Positions 35,083 through 45,020 of a stretch of DNA of 64,000 nucleotides are shown one piece after another (position 1 is the first letter of the stretch; every line of letters starts with the position of its first letter). The stretch is taken from contig PTEU01000001.1 of NCBI GenBank assembly GCA_004359425.1, forward strand, positions 1,836,098-1,900,097. Direction: 5' to 3'. The stretch is from Ideonella sp. MAG2 (GTDB lineage Bacteria > Pseudomonadota > Gammaproteobacteria > Burkholderiales > Burkholderiaceae_C). A program made the position numbers and the translations under genes. The notes beneath the pieces are model-generated. The model was not told the DNA's origin. It did not search any database and was given only the letters and a program-made list of their open reading frames with translations.

Positions 35083-36324
35083 TTATTCGAGCATCGCCGC
35101 GCGGCGCTCCAGGCTGGCCGCCTTGGCCTCGTCGCCCTCGCTGCGCGAGATGCTGGCCAAACTGCGCAGGGCCTGGCGGCGCACCGATGTTGGCAAGGCC
35201 TCGCTGGCCGCGGTTTGCTCCAGTGGGCGTTTGGCTTTGCCCCACAGTTGTCGCTGTTCAAACACCGCCCCCGCAGCGGCCAGCAAGGCGGCGTCGTGGC
35301 CATGCGCCGCCAGGGCCGCCTCAACGCGCGGCAGCCAGTCGTTCCCCAAACCATGGGCACAATCCACCAAGGCCAGGGCCAGCTCTTGCCGAGACTCGGC
35401 CTCTTGGCGGGGCATTTGCTCCCACAGCGGCTGAAGCCACTCTCGGGCTAGGCTCACGTGGCCCAAGGCTTTGGCACGGCGGGCAGCACGCGCCACCACA
35501 AAGGCGTCTTTGCGATTGGCCGCATCCAAGGCTGCCCAGGTGCGACGCAACTGCTCTTCGTCCAAAGACAGCTCCAGCGCCTCCATGGCCAAGGACCTTA
35601 ACAACGCTTTGGCGGCCAAGGCCGAAAACCCCTGGTGCTTGGCCAATAAGCGGGCGGTTTGCAGGGCTTCCAGGGGCTTGCGCAATTGGCGGGTGGCCGT
35701 GAGCTTGAGACGCAAGGCATGGGTGCGGCGCGCCACACCCGGTGGCAGCGCACTCAGCAAGGCCAGGCTGCGCTCGGCGTCACGGTCTTCCAGTGCCCAT
35801 TGAGCGGCCAGCAATTGCGCGCCGTCTGCACAGGACCCACCCGCTTTACGGCTGGTATCCAAGGCCTCTGTCAAGCGGCTTTCGCGGCCCATGCGGTCTT
35901 GCATCTGATGCAGGCTGCTGGCCGCAATCAATTGCGACAAGGTGGTGAACTGCACCTCATTCGCCAGCGTTGGCACATGCGACTGCAAAAGCAGGGCCTG
36001 GTCGGCGGCCCGCTGTGCGCGCGCATAGCGGGCAGCGAATAGCTCGGTCAGCGCGTCGCGAAGCGCAGCATGGGCCGCCCGCTCGCGCTTCAACTCGCGC
36101 CACGCTTGCGCCCGTGTGGGCAAGGCCAGCAATCCACTGATGGCCTGAAAGGCCACAAACAGCAGCACCACGCTTGCCAGCAAGAGCAGCAAGAACAGGT
36201 TCAGGGAAAGGTCTATGCGCCAAGCGCCTTGGTAGATCGACACCAAGCCGTCATTGCGCCCCAAGACCGAGGCCGACACCACCGCCGCAATGAACAGCAA
36301 GACCAGCCACACCACGCCGCGCAT
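35083..36324 (-). CDS. hemY: HemY-like membrane protein with TPR repeats
   Basis: A 413-aa inner-membrane protein. The first 80 residues have two membrane helices (V-V-W-L-V-L-L-F-I-A-A-V-V and L-F-L-L-L-L-L-A-S-V-V-L-L-F) separated by G-R-N-D-G-L-V, the HemY N-terminal domain. The rest is helical, TPR-like. It is linked to late heme synthesis by position, but its activity is not proven in general. The ATG at 36324 has a GAAGGGGG site; an upstream extension would overlap hemX. Last gene of hemC-hemD-hemX-hemY. Confidence 0.87.
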   Translation of the reverse strand: MRGVVWLVLLFIAAVVSASVLGRNDGLVSIYQGAWRIDLSLNLFLLLLLASVVLLFVAFQAISGLLALPTRAQAWRELKRERAAHAALRDALTELFAARYARAQRAADQALLLQSHVPTLANEVQFTTLSQLIAASSLHQMQDRMGRESRLTEALDTSRKAGGSCADGAQLLAAQWALEDRDAERSLALLSALPPGVARRTHALRLKLTATRQLRKPLEALQTARLLAKHQGFSALAAKALLRSLAMEALELSLDEEQLRRTWAALDAANRKDAFVVARAARRAKALGHVSLAREWLQPLWEQMPRQEAESRQELALALVDCAHGLGNDWLPRVEAALAAHGHDAALLAAAGAVFEQRQLWGKAKRPLEQTAASEALPTSVRRQALRSLASISRSEGDEAKAASLERRAAMLE

Positions 36325-36334
36325 GCCGCCCCCT

Positions 36335-37498
36335 TCAGCGGCCTGCCGCCGCTGCTGCCAGTGCCGCCAAAGACTCATCAGCGCGGGGCAGCGGCACTTG
36401 CCGACTCTGTGCCGAAATTGCCGCCATTTGCTCAGAAGCCGCGGCAACCCGGCGCGTGCCCCGATCAAAATAACGATCCAAAGAGCTACGGGCTTGAGCA
36501 AGGTCAGACTGCGCCACATCGAACTGGCGCGACAACAGCGCCAGGCGAGCGTTCAACAAGCGCAGTTTCAGGTTCTCCCGAACAAAAAAAGCTTGCTCGG
36601 GCGTGAGCAGCATGGCCTCGGGATGATCAATGCGCGTCACCCGCACCAGCGAGCGGGCTTCGTGCCACACCTCGGCCAGCACCTGCTGGCTGCCCTGCGC
36701 CAGCCAATCCCACCACGAGGCGTCTGACAGCGCTGCCGGGGCTCCGGCTTGCCCGGCACCAGAGGCGGCGGAAGCAAGGGCTGAGGTGCGTGCTGGATCG
36801 GGTGCCAAACGGCGACTGGGCTCGGACAGCAGCGGCAATTCGTCGACCGTCCGGATCAATTCGTCCAGCCGGGAGGACAGCGAGGGCAGATCCGCCACAT
36901 GCGCCGCGCGCACCTTGTCCAGATCTTTGGCCACCGCCCGCCGCACACGCTCCAGCCGCGGCTGCTCATAGCGAGCCAAACGCTCGTCGGCTTGGCGCAG
37001 CACTGCCACCATGGGCTCTAAGCTGCCGGTGATGGCCGACTGTTGCTGAGCCACTCGCAAGGCCGCCTCGACATCTGCCACCACGTTCTCATCACGCGAG
37101 CGGGCCAGGCTTTGGATCAGCTCCTCGACTTGGGAGCGCTGCAGGGCTGACTCCGCCACCCGCGCCTCCAGCAAGGCCATCTTGGCGCTCAGTTGCGTGG
37201 AGGCCTCGTGAGACTGCTTAGCCAGCAAGCGCGCCTCGGTGGATTGGTCTTGGCTGCTTTGCTGGCGGCGCACCAGCTCCTGCTCCAGGCTGCGCACCCG
37301 CTGCTGGGTACTCCAGACCAAAACCAAGCAACCCACCACCAGCACCAGCAACGCCACGCCGCCGATCAGCGGCCAGCTAAGGCTCGCCGAACCCACGGAG
37401 CCGGGCATGTCGGCGCTGCGCTCAGGCAGGGGTGTCGCCATGCCCGCCGCTGTCGGCTCGGGGCCAGACACCGTGGGGGGGGGGGACGATTCGTTCAT
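36335..37498 (-). CDS. hemX: HemX-like protein (labelled uroporphyrinogen-III C-methyltransferase)
   Basis: A 387-aa protein: a Pro-rich cytoplasmic start, one membrane helix (residues about 40-65, G-G-V-A-L-L-V-L-V-V-G), a long coiled coil and a C-terminal HemX domain (D-W-L-A-Q-G-S, R-E-N-L-K-L-R-L-L-N-A-R-L-A-L-L). No methyltransferase domain is present despite the common label. Codons 5-8 contain a run of 11 C (11 G at 37475-37485 on the plus strand), so slippage would stop translation early. Third gene of the heme operon. Confidence 0.85.
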   Translation of the reverse strand: MNESSPPPTVSGPEPTAAGMATPLPERSADMPGSVGSASLSWPLIGGVALLVLVVGCLVLVWSTQQRVRSLEQELVRRQQSSQDQSTEARLLAKQSHEASTQLSAKMALLEARVAESALQRSQVEELIQSLARSRDENVVADVEAALRVAQQQSAITGSLEPMVAVLRQADERLARYEQPRLERVRRAVAKDLDKVRAAHVADLPSLSSRLDELIRTVDELPLLSEPSRRLAPDPARTSALASAASGAGQAGAPAALSDASWWDWLAQGSQQVLAEVWHEARSLVRVTRIDHPEAMLLTPEQAFFVRENLKLRLLNARLALLSRQFDVAQSDLAQARSSLDRYFDRGTRRVAAASEQMAAISAQSRQVPLPRADESLAALAAAAAGR

Positions 37499-37555
37499 GC
37501 TGACCATGTTCGAACCATTGTATAGAGCGGGGCTGTGGCCACCCTGGTCGCGCAG

Positions 37556-38329
37556 CTAAGACGCCACAGGGTGGTGATGGAACCACTCGGCCACCGCCTG
37601 GGGTGTGGCTTGAATCTCGTGGACCCGACCAAAACCCACGGCCCGGGCGCGCTCAGCAATCCGCGGGTGAGAGGCCAAGGCCACGCTGCGAGCCCAGTCC
37701 ACCCCCGGTGCCAAAGCTTGCAGGTGATCCAAAGCCTCGCTGCTGCTGAGCAACCAGACATGGGCTTGCGGCTCGGCGGCCGCCTGGGCCACCACCGCAA
37801 GCTGAGCCGGTGTCCACAGCGGCCGCTCGCGGGCATAGGCTTGCACAAACTGCACCTGGGCTCCCGCTCCGGCCAAGGTGTGGGCCAGCCAGTCTCGCCC
37901 GCCGTCACCGCGCACCACCCAGGCCCGCCGCCCAGGCCAGTGCAAGCTCTGCAAACGGAGCCACAAGTGTTCGGAGTCCCATTGCGCGGCTTGGGCATCG
38001 GGGGCCACGATCAGCTCCGGAGGAACACCTGCCGCCGCCAACACCGCCACCGTGCCCGGGCCGGTGGCTGCCGCCATGACGCCCGCAGGCCAGCCCCAGC
38101 CCGCACTCAAACAGGCCAAGCACTGGCTGGCGGCATTGGGGCTGACGAACATCACCACATCACCCGCCTTCCACTCGGCTGCCGCCTGCTGTACAGCCAG
38201 AGGCACTGGCGCTGGGGCGATGGCCAACAAGGGCAAGGCAACCGCGTGCACCTGCAAGGCGGCCAGCTTGCCCACCCATTGGCTGGCCTGTGGCTCAGGC
38301 CGGGTGATGAGGGCGAGGCATGGCTTCAC
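37556..38329 (-). CDS. hemD: Uroporphyrinogen-III synthase
   Basis: A 257-aa enzyme that closes hydroxymethylbilane to uroporphyrinogen III. Sequence conservation in this family is low, but the start L-I-T-R-P-E-P-Q-A, the F-V-S-P-N-A-A segment, [11 protein letters not shown] and the late S-S-S-E-A-L-D-H-L are as expected. Its ATG overlaps the hemC stop as ATGA. Position after hemC settles the call. Confidence 0.92.
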   Translation of the reverse strand: MKPCLALITRPEPQASQWVGKLAALQVHAVALPLLAIAPAPVPLAVQQAAAEWKAGDVVMFVSPNAASQCLACLSAGWGWPAGVMAAATGPGTVAVLAAAGVPPELIVAPDAQAAQWDSEHLWLRLQSLHWPGRRAWVVRGDGGRDWLAHTLAGAGAQVQFVQAYARERPLWTPAQLAVVAQAAAEPQAHVWLLSSSEALDHLQALAPGVDWARSVALASHPRIAERARAVGFGRVHEIQATPQAVAEWFHHHPVAS

Positions 38330-39276
38330 ACCGTGCTGGGCAAGTAGGCTTGGCCGCCCTGGGCCAACAAGGCCTCAGCCGCCTGCCGCCCCAAAGCCAG
38401 CGCCTCTTGGGCCGATGCCACCGAGGCCTGCAGGCTGGCTTTGAACAAAGGCCGCAGCGGCTCAGTGGCATGCCCCAAGGCGGCATGCAGCGTCATTTGG
38501 CCATCCCGCCACACGGCATGGGCCGCCAGCGGCATGCTGCAACTGCCGCCCAAACGGCGCGAGACTTCGCGCTCGGCCTGTGTCGCCAGGGCCGACGGGG
38601 CATGGGCCAAGCCCTGCAGGGCCGCCAGCAGCGCAGTGCTGCTGGCGCGCACTTCCAAGCCCAAAGCCCCCTGGCCTGCGGCAGGGATCATTTGCTCGGT
38701 GGAAAACACGCTGCGAATGCGCTCGCCCAATCCCAAGCGTTTGAGACCCGCCGCCGCCAGCACGATGGCGTCGAACTGGCCTTCATCCAATTTGCGCAGC
38801 CGGGTGTCCAAATTGCCGCGCAGCGGCTCAATGCGCAAATCCGGCCGCAGCGCCAGCAATTGCACCACCCGCCGCAGGCTGGACGTGCCCACGCAGGCAC
38901 CTTGGGGCAGGCTGCTGACATCGGCATAGCGTGGCGAAACAAATGCATCGCGCGGGTCTTCGCGCTCCAACACCGCCGCCAGCACAAAACCCTCGGGCAG
39001 CTCCATGGGCACGTCTTTGAGCGAGTGCACGGCCAGTTGCGCTTGTCCGGCCTCGAGTGCCGTCTCCAGCTCTTTGACGAACAAGCCTTTGCCGCCGACT
39101 TTGGAGAGCGCTCTATCGAGGATCTGATCGCCCTTGGTGGTCATGCCCAGCAGGCTGGCGGGCAGATGAAGTTCATTCAAGAGGCGGTCGCGGACATGTT
39201 CGGCTTGCCACAAGGCCAAACGGCTTTCTCGAGTGGCGATGACGACCGGCGTTGTGGGGGAAGGTGCAGCATTCAT
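38326..39276 (-). CDS. hemC: Hydroxymethylbilane synthase (porphobilinogen deaminase)
   Basis: A 316-aa enzyme joining four porphobilinogen units. It begins [12 protein letters not shown] and carries the dipyrromethane-cofactor Cys246 in G-G-S-C-S-M-P. S-L-K-D-V-P and R-R-V-Q-L-L-A are also typical. The ATG at 39276 is preferred; the frame extends to 39297. First gene of the heme operon, divergent from ppc with a 79-base gap. Confidence 0.96.
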   Translation of the reverse strand: MNAAPSPTTPVVIATRESRLALWQAEHVRDRLLNELHLPASLLGMTTKGDQILDRALSKVGGKGLFVKELETALEAGQAQLAVHSLKDVPMELPEGFVLAAVLEREDPRDAFVSPRYADVSSLPQGACVGTSSLRRVVQLLALRPDLRIEPLRGNLDTRLRKLDEGQFDAIVLAAAGLKRLGLGERIRSVFSTEQMIPAAGQGALGLEVRASSTALLAALQGLAHAPSALATQAEREVSRRLGGSCSMPLAAHAVWRDGQMTLHAALGHATEPLRPLFKASLQASVASAQEALALGRQAAEALLAQGGQAYLPSTV

Positions 39277-39355
39277 GCCACGAATTATCACGCTCAACTG
39301 GAGATAGGTTAGGATCGACGTTTGGTAACTAGGTTACTCCACCAAGGAGCGATTC

Positions 39356-41659
39356 ATGCCCAGCGTACGTCCATCGACCACCAGCCGATCAAAGACCGCC
39401 AATGTCAGCAAATCACCTGCTAAGGTAGCTCCCCGCTCGGACGATTCCAGCAAGAACAAGCCGCTGGTAGAGGATATTCGGTTACTTGGAAGAATCCTGG
39501 GCGATGTGATCCGCGAGCAAGAAGGCAAGGAAGCCTTTGAGTTGATCGAGCGGGTGCGCCAGCTCTCGGTGGCCTACCGCATCAAAAAGGACGCCAGCGC
39601 TGGGCGCGTGCTGGATAGGCTGCTGAAAAACCTCTCCGCCGACCAGACGGTGAGCGTGATCCGCGCCTTCAGCTACTTCTCTCACCTGGCCAATATTGCG
39701 GAAGACCGCCACCATGTGCGGCGGCGCGCTCACCACGAAGCCGCGGGCACCCTGGCCGAAGGCTCGCTGGCCCTGTGTTTTGAAAAGCTGGCCCGCGCCG
39801 ACCACCGCGCCACCGACATCGCCGCAGCCCTGCAACAGGCCTACATCAGCCCGGTGCTGACGGCCCACCCCACCGAAGTACAGCGCAAGAGCATCTTGGA
39901 CGCCGAGCGGGCAGTGGCCGAGCTGGTGGGCCAGCGCGACGAGCTGCGGACCGAGCGCGACCTGCACGAGAACGAGGCCTTGATCCGCGCCCGCGTGACC
40001 CAGCTTTGGCAAACCCGCATGCTGCGCTACACCAAGCTGACCGTGCCCGACGAGATCGACAACGCGCTCACCTACTACCCCGCCACTTTTCTGCGCCAGA
40101 TCCCGCGCATGTACCAGGAGATTGAGCGCGCCCTGCCCGGCCACGCCGTGCCCTCCTTCTTCCGCATGGGCCACTGGATTGGTGGCGACCGCGACGGCAA
40201 CCCCAATGTCACGGCCGACACCCTGAAGATTGCGTTGACCCGCCAGAGCGAAGTGGCGCTGCGCCATTACCTGACCGAAGTGCACGCCCTGGGCGCGGAA
40301 CTGTCCATGTCGGCCATGCTGGCACCCGTCACCCCGGCCATGCAAGCCTTGGCCCAGCGCTCGCCCGACACCAACCCGCACCGCGAAGACGAGCCCTATC
40401 GCCGCGCGCTTATCGGCGTCTATGCCCGCTTGGCCGCCACCTTGCAGGCACTGACCGGCACCGAAGCCCTGCGCCATGCCGTGGCCCCGCAAGACCCGTA
40501 CGCCAGCCCCGATGAGTTTTTGGCCGACCTGCGCACCGTGGAGGCCTCGCTGAAGAGCCATCATGCCCAGGCCTTGGTGGCGCCACGCCTCGCCCCCTTG
40601 ATGCGCGGGGTGCAGGTGTTTGGCTTTCACCTGGCCACAGTGGACTTACGCCAAAGCTCCGACCAGCATGAATTGGTGGTGGCCGAGCTGCTGCGCCATG
40701 CCCGCCTGCAGGCCGACTACGCCAACCTAGACGAGGCGGGCAAGCGCGAGGTGCTGCTGCGCCAGTTGTGCGACGCCCGCCCTTTGCGCGTCCCAGGCGC
40801 AGACTATTCCGCCCTCACTGTCGGCGAGTTGGCCATCTTTGAAACGGCAGCCCAGAGCCTGCAGCGCTTTGGCCGCGAGGCCATCCGCCACACCATCATC
40901 TCGCACACCGAAGAGGTCTCTGACCTGCTGGAAGTGCTGCTGCTGCAAAAGGAAAGCGGCTTGCTGGTGGGCACGCTGGACGAAGCGGCGGTGGCGGCCT
41001 TGATCGTCTCACCCTTGTTCGAGACCATTGAAGACCTGCGCCAAGCCGGGCGCATCATGCGCGAGTTCTACGCCCTGCCCGGCATTGCCGGCTTGCTGGC
41101 CCGTAGCGGCGGCGAGCAAGACGTGATGCTGGGCTACTCGGACAGCAACAAAGACGGTGGCTTCTTTACCAGCAACTGGGAGCTCTACCGCGCCGAGATT
41201 GCGCTGGTGGCTCTGTTTGATGAGCTTGAGGCCGAGCACGGCATCCGCCTGCGCCTCTTCCATGGCCGGGGCGGCACCGTGGGCCGTGGCGGTGGCCCCA
41301 GCTACCAAGCCATCTTGGCCCAGCCCCCAGGCACGGTGAAGGGCCAGATCCGCCTGACCGAGCAGGGCGAGGTCATTGCCTCCAAGTACGCCCACCCCGA
41401 GATTGGCCGTCGCAACCTGGAAACCCTGGTGGCGGCCACCCTGGAGGCCACCTTGCTGCATCCCACCAAGCCTGCCCCCAAGGCTTTTTTGGAGGCCGCA
41501 GAGGCGCTACCACCTCGGCGTTGGCCGCATAGGGCGTGGCCAAGAACACCACCTCCGCCTCGCGCACGGCTTGCTCAGGGCTTTGAACCAAGAGGCCAGG
41601 GCTGCGGGCCAAGGCCTTTTTCACGGCCTCAGACTGAGGGTCGCGTGCCGCAATGGTGA
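39356..41659 (+). pseudogene. ppc: Phosphoenolpyruvate carboxylase, C-terminal quarter lost
   Basis: PEP carboxylase makes oxaloacetate from PEP and bicarbonate. Residues 1-718 match the family, with the catalytic H171 in [11 protein letters not shown] and F-H636[10 protein letters not shown]. After L-E-A-A-E-A-L at about 41509 the frame becomes 49 unrelated Pro/Arg-rich residues, which are the antisense of a convergent reductase gene. Family members are usually 880-960 aa, so about 200 residues are missing, including the G-S-R-P region, the Q-x-R-x-x-L-P region and the aspartate-feedback site. Probably inactive. An AAGGAG site precedes the ATG. A deletion or a misassembly explains it. Confidence 0.85.
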
Positions 41660-41735
41660 CCCGGTGCCCAAGAGCCAGCAAATGGTGGGCCAAGGCTGAA
41701 CCGACTTGCCCAATGCCGATGAAAGCGATGTTCAT
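41505..41735 (-). pseudogene. 5' fragment of NADPH-dependent F420-reductase-like oxidoreductase
   Basis: About 77 residues of an NADP-binding Rossmann protein: M-N-I-A-F-I-G-I-G-Q-V-G-S-A-L, then I-A-A-R-D-P-Q-S and E-V-V-F-L-A-T-P-Y. The real homology stops near 41508 and the frame continues to 41373 as antisense of ppc. The C-terminal substrate half is gone. It follows the DJ-1/PfpI gene by 12 bases, so it was probably the second gene of that LysR-linked operon. The junction is the same one that truncates ppc. Confidence 0.8.
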
Positions 41736-41747
41736 GGTCTGCCTCCC

Positions 41748-42554
41748 TTACTTCTTCAATTGGGCCAGCACGAGGCGCGCCACGCTGCGGCCGCTGTGCT
41801 GTTGCTGGCCCGTGATGAGATGCCCGTCGGCCACCGCATAGTCGGCCCACATGCCGCCTTGCTGGTAGAGCGCACCCTTTTCTTTCATGGCGGGCTCCAC
41901 ATACCAGTCAAACAGCTTGGCCCCCACGGCCTTTTCCACAAACTGGTCTTCGGCCAGCGAGAAGCCGGTGACCTTCTTACCCGCCAGCAGCGGTCGGCCC
42001 GTGCTGAGCTTCGCCTCTACCAGTGCGGCCACACCGTGGCACAGCGCTGCGGTAGGCTTGCCCGCTTCATAAAACCGAACAATCAGTTGTTGCAGCGCAG
42101 GGTTCTTGCGAAAGGTATACATCGGCGACTGACCTCCAGCCACGATGATGGCGGCATAGTCCGACGCGTTCACAGCGCTGAGCGGGCGGGTGGCTTTCAA
42201 CAGTGGTGCAGTCTTGGGCGAGGTCAAGAAGCCGAGGCTGACAATGTCTTGTGCGGAATAGCCGCTCTCGTGCCGAGGGTCTGAGTAGGGGTCGATGAAG
42301 AGGTCGCCACCTTGGGGGCTGGCGATGTCCACGCTGTAACCGGCGTGAACCAGCTCGTCGTAGGGATGGCTGATCTCCGCGGCCCACACTCCGATGGGCC
42401 AGCCGTTGCTGGCCTGGGCCGGATTGGCAGCAACCAAAAGCACACGGCCCTTGCTGGCGGTGGACTCACTGGCCGAGGCCAAGGGGCTGAAGCCCAGGGC
42501 AGACAAGGCCAGCACACTGCTGGCGGCAACGGAGAAAAACCGACGTTTGTTCAT
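41748..42554 (-). CDS. Exported DJ-1/PfpI-family protein
   Basis: A 268-aa class I glutamine-amidotransferase-like protein with a signal peptide (F-F-S-V-A-A-S-S-V-L-A-L-S-A to A-S-A). The nucleophile elbow is A-A-L-C-H-G with the catalytic Cys, preceded by A-A-I-I-V-A-G-G-Q-S-P. Layout resembles Hsp31-type glyoxalase III or protease-like members, but here it is likely periplasmic. The ATG at 42554 is preferred. It is divergent from a LysR gene. Confidence 0.85.
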   Translation of the reverse strand: MNKRRFFSVAASSVLALSALGFSPLASASESTASKGRVLLVAANPAQASNGWPIGVWAAEISHPYDELVHAGYSVDIASPQGGDLFIDPYSDPRHESGYSAQDIVSLGFLTSPKTAPLLKATRPLSAVNASDYAAIIVAGGQSPMYTFRKNPALQQLIVRFYEAGKPTAALCHGVAALVEAKLSTGRPLLAGKKVTGFSLAEDQFVEKAVGAKLFDWYVEPAMKEKGALYQQGGMWADYAVADGHLITGQQQHSGRSVARLVLAQLKK

Positions 42555-42647
42555 GATGCAAAGTCCTGCAAAAGAAAGAGTGGAAGGTGTGGGTTGCACT
42601 GTTCCATGGGCATGGGTCCGAATAAATACATCTAGCCAGCACTTTCT

Positions 42648-42665
42648 GTTGCCATAATTAGCAAC
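42648..42665. promoter_or_regulatory. Candidate LysR operator
   Basis: GTTGCCATAATTAGCAAC lies immediately before the LysR start codon, with GTTGC/GCAAC arms around an AT-rich centre, the T-N11-A type of LysR site. It sits in the 112-base gap between the divergent LysR and DJ-1/PfpI genes. Binding is inferred. Confidence 0.5.
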
Positions 42666-42666
42666 A

Positions 42667-43578
42667 ATGGACTTCTCAACGCTTCAAGCCTTTGCCAAAG
42701 TGGTGCAAACCGGCAGCTTCACTCGGGCGGCCGAAGCCCTGCACACCCACAAGGCCCACCTCTCCCGCAGCATCAGCCAATTGGAGGCAGAGCTAGGCGC
42801 TCGTCTGCTGGAGCGCACCACACGCTCGCTGTCTCTGACCGAGGTGGGCCGTGAGTTCCACGAGCATGTGCTGGGCATTCTTGGGGCGGTGGAGCAGGCC
42901 GAGTTGGCCGTGCAACACACCCAGGCCGAACCCCGAGGCACGTTGCGGCTGACCTGCGGTGTGGAGTGGGGCATGTTGGCCGTGAGCGAATGGATCAGCG
43001 AGTACCTGCGCCGCTACCCGCAGATGAAGGTAGACGCTGAGGTAACCGCTCGGGTGGTCGATGTGGTTCACGAAGGCTTCGACCTGGCCATTCGCGTGGG
43101 TGCACTACCGGACTCCAGCTTGGCCGCGCGGCGCTTGGGCGATGTGCACTATGGCCTGTACGCCGCCAAGGCCTATTTGAAGGCCCATGGACATCCCGCT
43201 TCACCCGCAAATTTGAGTGAGCATCCGTTGCTGGTCTTTTCGGGTCGCCAGCCCCTCAGCCATTGGACTCTGTCACGCGGAGCGGACACGCAAGAAGTAC
43301 CGCTGACCCCCACCTTGAGAGCCACCAACAGCTTCGTCGTCAGAGACGCCGCCTTGAACGGCTTGGGCATTGCCCTTTTGCCACGCTTGATCGCTGATCC
43401 GGCGCTGGCCCAAGGCCTCTTGGTGGGCGTGCTGCCCGAGTGGACGCCGCCCTCCATGCCCATCCATGCGGTGTTTGCCAGTGCGCGCTATTTGGCCCCC
43501 AAAGTGCGCGCCTTCATCGACCTGGCTGTGGCCCTTCAGCACTCGCCTCAAGCCGCCATAAAGCCCAAATCACGCTGA
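42667..43578 (+). CDS. LysR-family transcriptional regulator
   Basis: A 303-aa LysR protein of the CrgA/DsdC-like group. The HTH shows [18 protein letters not shown] and L-S-R-S-I-S-Q-L-E, then [12 protein letters not shown]. The effector domain has [12 protein letters not shown]. It probably controls the divergent DJ-1/PfpI operon. Its 3' end overlaps the convergent DUF1501 gene by 31 bases. Confidence 0.9.
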   Translation: MDFSTLQAFAKVVQTGSFTRAAEALHTHKAHLSRSISQLEAELGARLLERTTRSLSLTEVGREFHEHVLGILGAVEQAELAVQHTQAEPRGTLRLTCGVEWGMLAVSEWISEYLRRYPQMKVDAEVTARVVDVVHEGFDLAIRVGALPDSSLAARRLGDVHYGLYAAKAYLKAHGHPASPANLSEHPLLVFSGRQPLSHWTLSRGADTQEVPLTPTLRATNSFVVRDAALNGLGIALLPRLIADPALAQGLLVGVLPEWTPPSMPIHAVFASARYLAPKVRAFIDLAVALQHSPQAAIKPKSR

Positions 43579-45020
43579 GCAAACTGGCTGAGTTGCGGCA
43601 GGATTTGCAGCAGTTGGGCCTCGTCCGCGCCAAACCAGCGCAGCAAGGTGGCGGCGTATTGGTCCACGCTGCTGCTGGGAATCCAACGGCCCTGTAACTC
43701 CCAGGCCTGTACGCCCACGTCGTCGTCGCTGCCCAACGCCAGCTCGGGAGCCCGGCCGTAAGTGGCCCCGCCGCGCACCGCACCGCCCATCACAAGATGG
43801 TGATTGCCCCAGGCGTGGTCGGTGCCACCAGAATTATTGGGCAAGAAAGTGCGCCCAAAGTCGCTCTGGGTAAAGGTGGTCACGGCCCCGCCCAAGCCCA
43901 GGCGCTGCATGGCGTCGTCAAAGGCTGCCATGGCTTGGCCTAAGCGGGCCAGCAAGTCGGCATGGGTGCCGCTTTGCGCGTCGGCTCCTATCTGTGCACC
44001 ATGGGTGTCGAAGCCGCCCAAGCGCACCATGAAGATTTGGCGCTGGCCCAGCACGGTGGCACGCCCAGCGATCAGCTTGGCCACCTGATAAAGCTGGCTG
44101 GCCAGAGAATCGGGGATGCGTTGCTTGTTGATCAAGCCCGCAAAGGCCGCGTCGATCTCGGGCACGGCGGCGGCGTCGCCCGGCAGGGTCTCTACCAAAT
44201 CACCCAGGCGGGCTGAGAGCTCAAAGGCTTGGCCTTGCATGCCAGCATAGGCTGCCGTCAACACATGCTCTTGCGCCTGCGCATGCAAGGCGCGCAGAGC
44301 GGCTGCGCGAGCAATATAGGGCGCATAGGTATCGCGTGGTGGGTCGCTGGACAACTCTCTCACCCCAAAGCTTCCGCCCAGAGCCGGAATCACCATGGGC
44401 GCGCCCTCGGGCGACACCCCAAACTGCGCACTGCCCGCAAGCGCGATCACCGGGTTGGTGGTAGCCAAGGCCGTAGCGGCACGGCCGCCCCAGCCGGTGC
44501 GCGTCAAGGGGTCTGGGCTGGCGGATTCCCAGAGGTTTTGTTGGTCAGAATGCGAGAACAAGCTGCCAGGCACCGTGCCATCGTTGGGCTGGGCCGCCAG
44601 GTACTGCGCCTTGGTCAGGGGCCGGGCGAGCGGGCCCACATTCAACACGGCGGCCAAGCGCCCGGCTTGAGCCACTGCCTGCAAGGAGGCCAGCGCCGGA
44701 TGCAAGCCCATGCTGGTGCCGGGCAGGGGCAGCAAGCTGGCCAAGGGCAGTGCTAGGCTTCCACGCACGGCACGATAGGCTGCGTGAGTGGTGGCATCCA
44801 TGGGCACCACGGTATTGAGGCCATCGTTGCCGCCATAGAGCGAGATGCACACCAAGGCCTTGTAGTCCGCTGCCCAAGCGTGGCGCGCAGGCAGCAGCAG
44901 CCCCGCTAGCCCGCCCAGGCTGAGGCTTGCCCCCAAACCCGTGGCAGCCCGCAACCAGCGACGGCGCTGCTCATCCACCACCTTGGGGTGTGAGCCCCTG
45001 AAAAACACCGTATTCATCAT
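43548..45020 (-). CDS. DUF1501 exported protein
   Basis: A 490-aa protein with a twin-arginine-like signal (R-R-R-W-L-R-A-A then hydrophobic residues to H-A-W-A-A). Family marks are [18 protein letters not shown] and the late [20 protein letters not shown], a sulfatase/alkaline-phosphatase-like metal-site pattern. The ATG at 45020 overlaps the stop of the DUF1800 gene (ATGA). DUF1501 and DUF1800 pairs are common; their role is unknown. Confidence 0.9.
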   Translation of the reverse strand: MMNTVFFRGSHPKVVDEQRRRWLRAATGLGASLSLGGLAGLLLPARHAWAADYKALVCISLYGGNDGLNTVVPMDATTHAAYRAVRGSLALPLASLLPLPGTSMGLHPALASLQAVAQAGRLAAVLNVGPLARPLTKAQYLAAQPNDGTVPGSLFSHSDQQNLWESASPDPLTRTGWGGRAATALATTNPVIALAGSAQFGVSPEGAPMVIPALGGSFGVRELSSDPPRDTYAPYIARAAALRALHAQAQEHVLTAAYAGMQGQAFELSARLGDLVETLPGDAAAVPEIDAAFAGLINKQRIPDSLASQLYQVAKLIAGRATVLGQRQIFMVRLGGFDTHGAQIGADAQSGTHADLLARLGQAMAAFDDAMQRLGLGGAVTTFTQSDFGRTFLPNNSGGTDHAWGNHHLVMGGAVRGGATYGRAPELALGSDDDVGVQAWELQGRWIPSSSVDQYAATLLRWFGADEAQLLQILPQLSQFAQRDLGFMAA

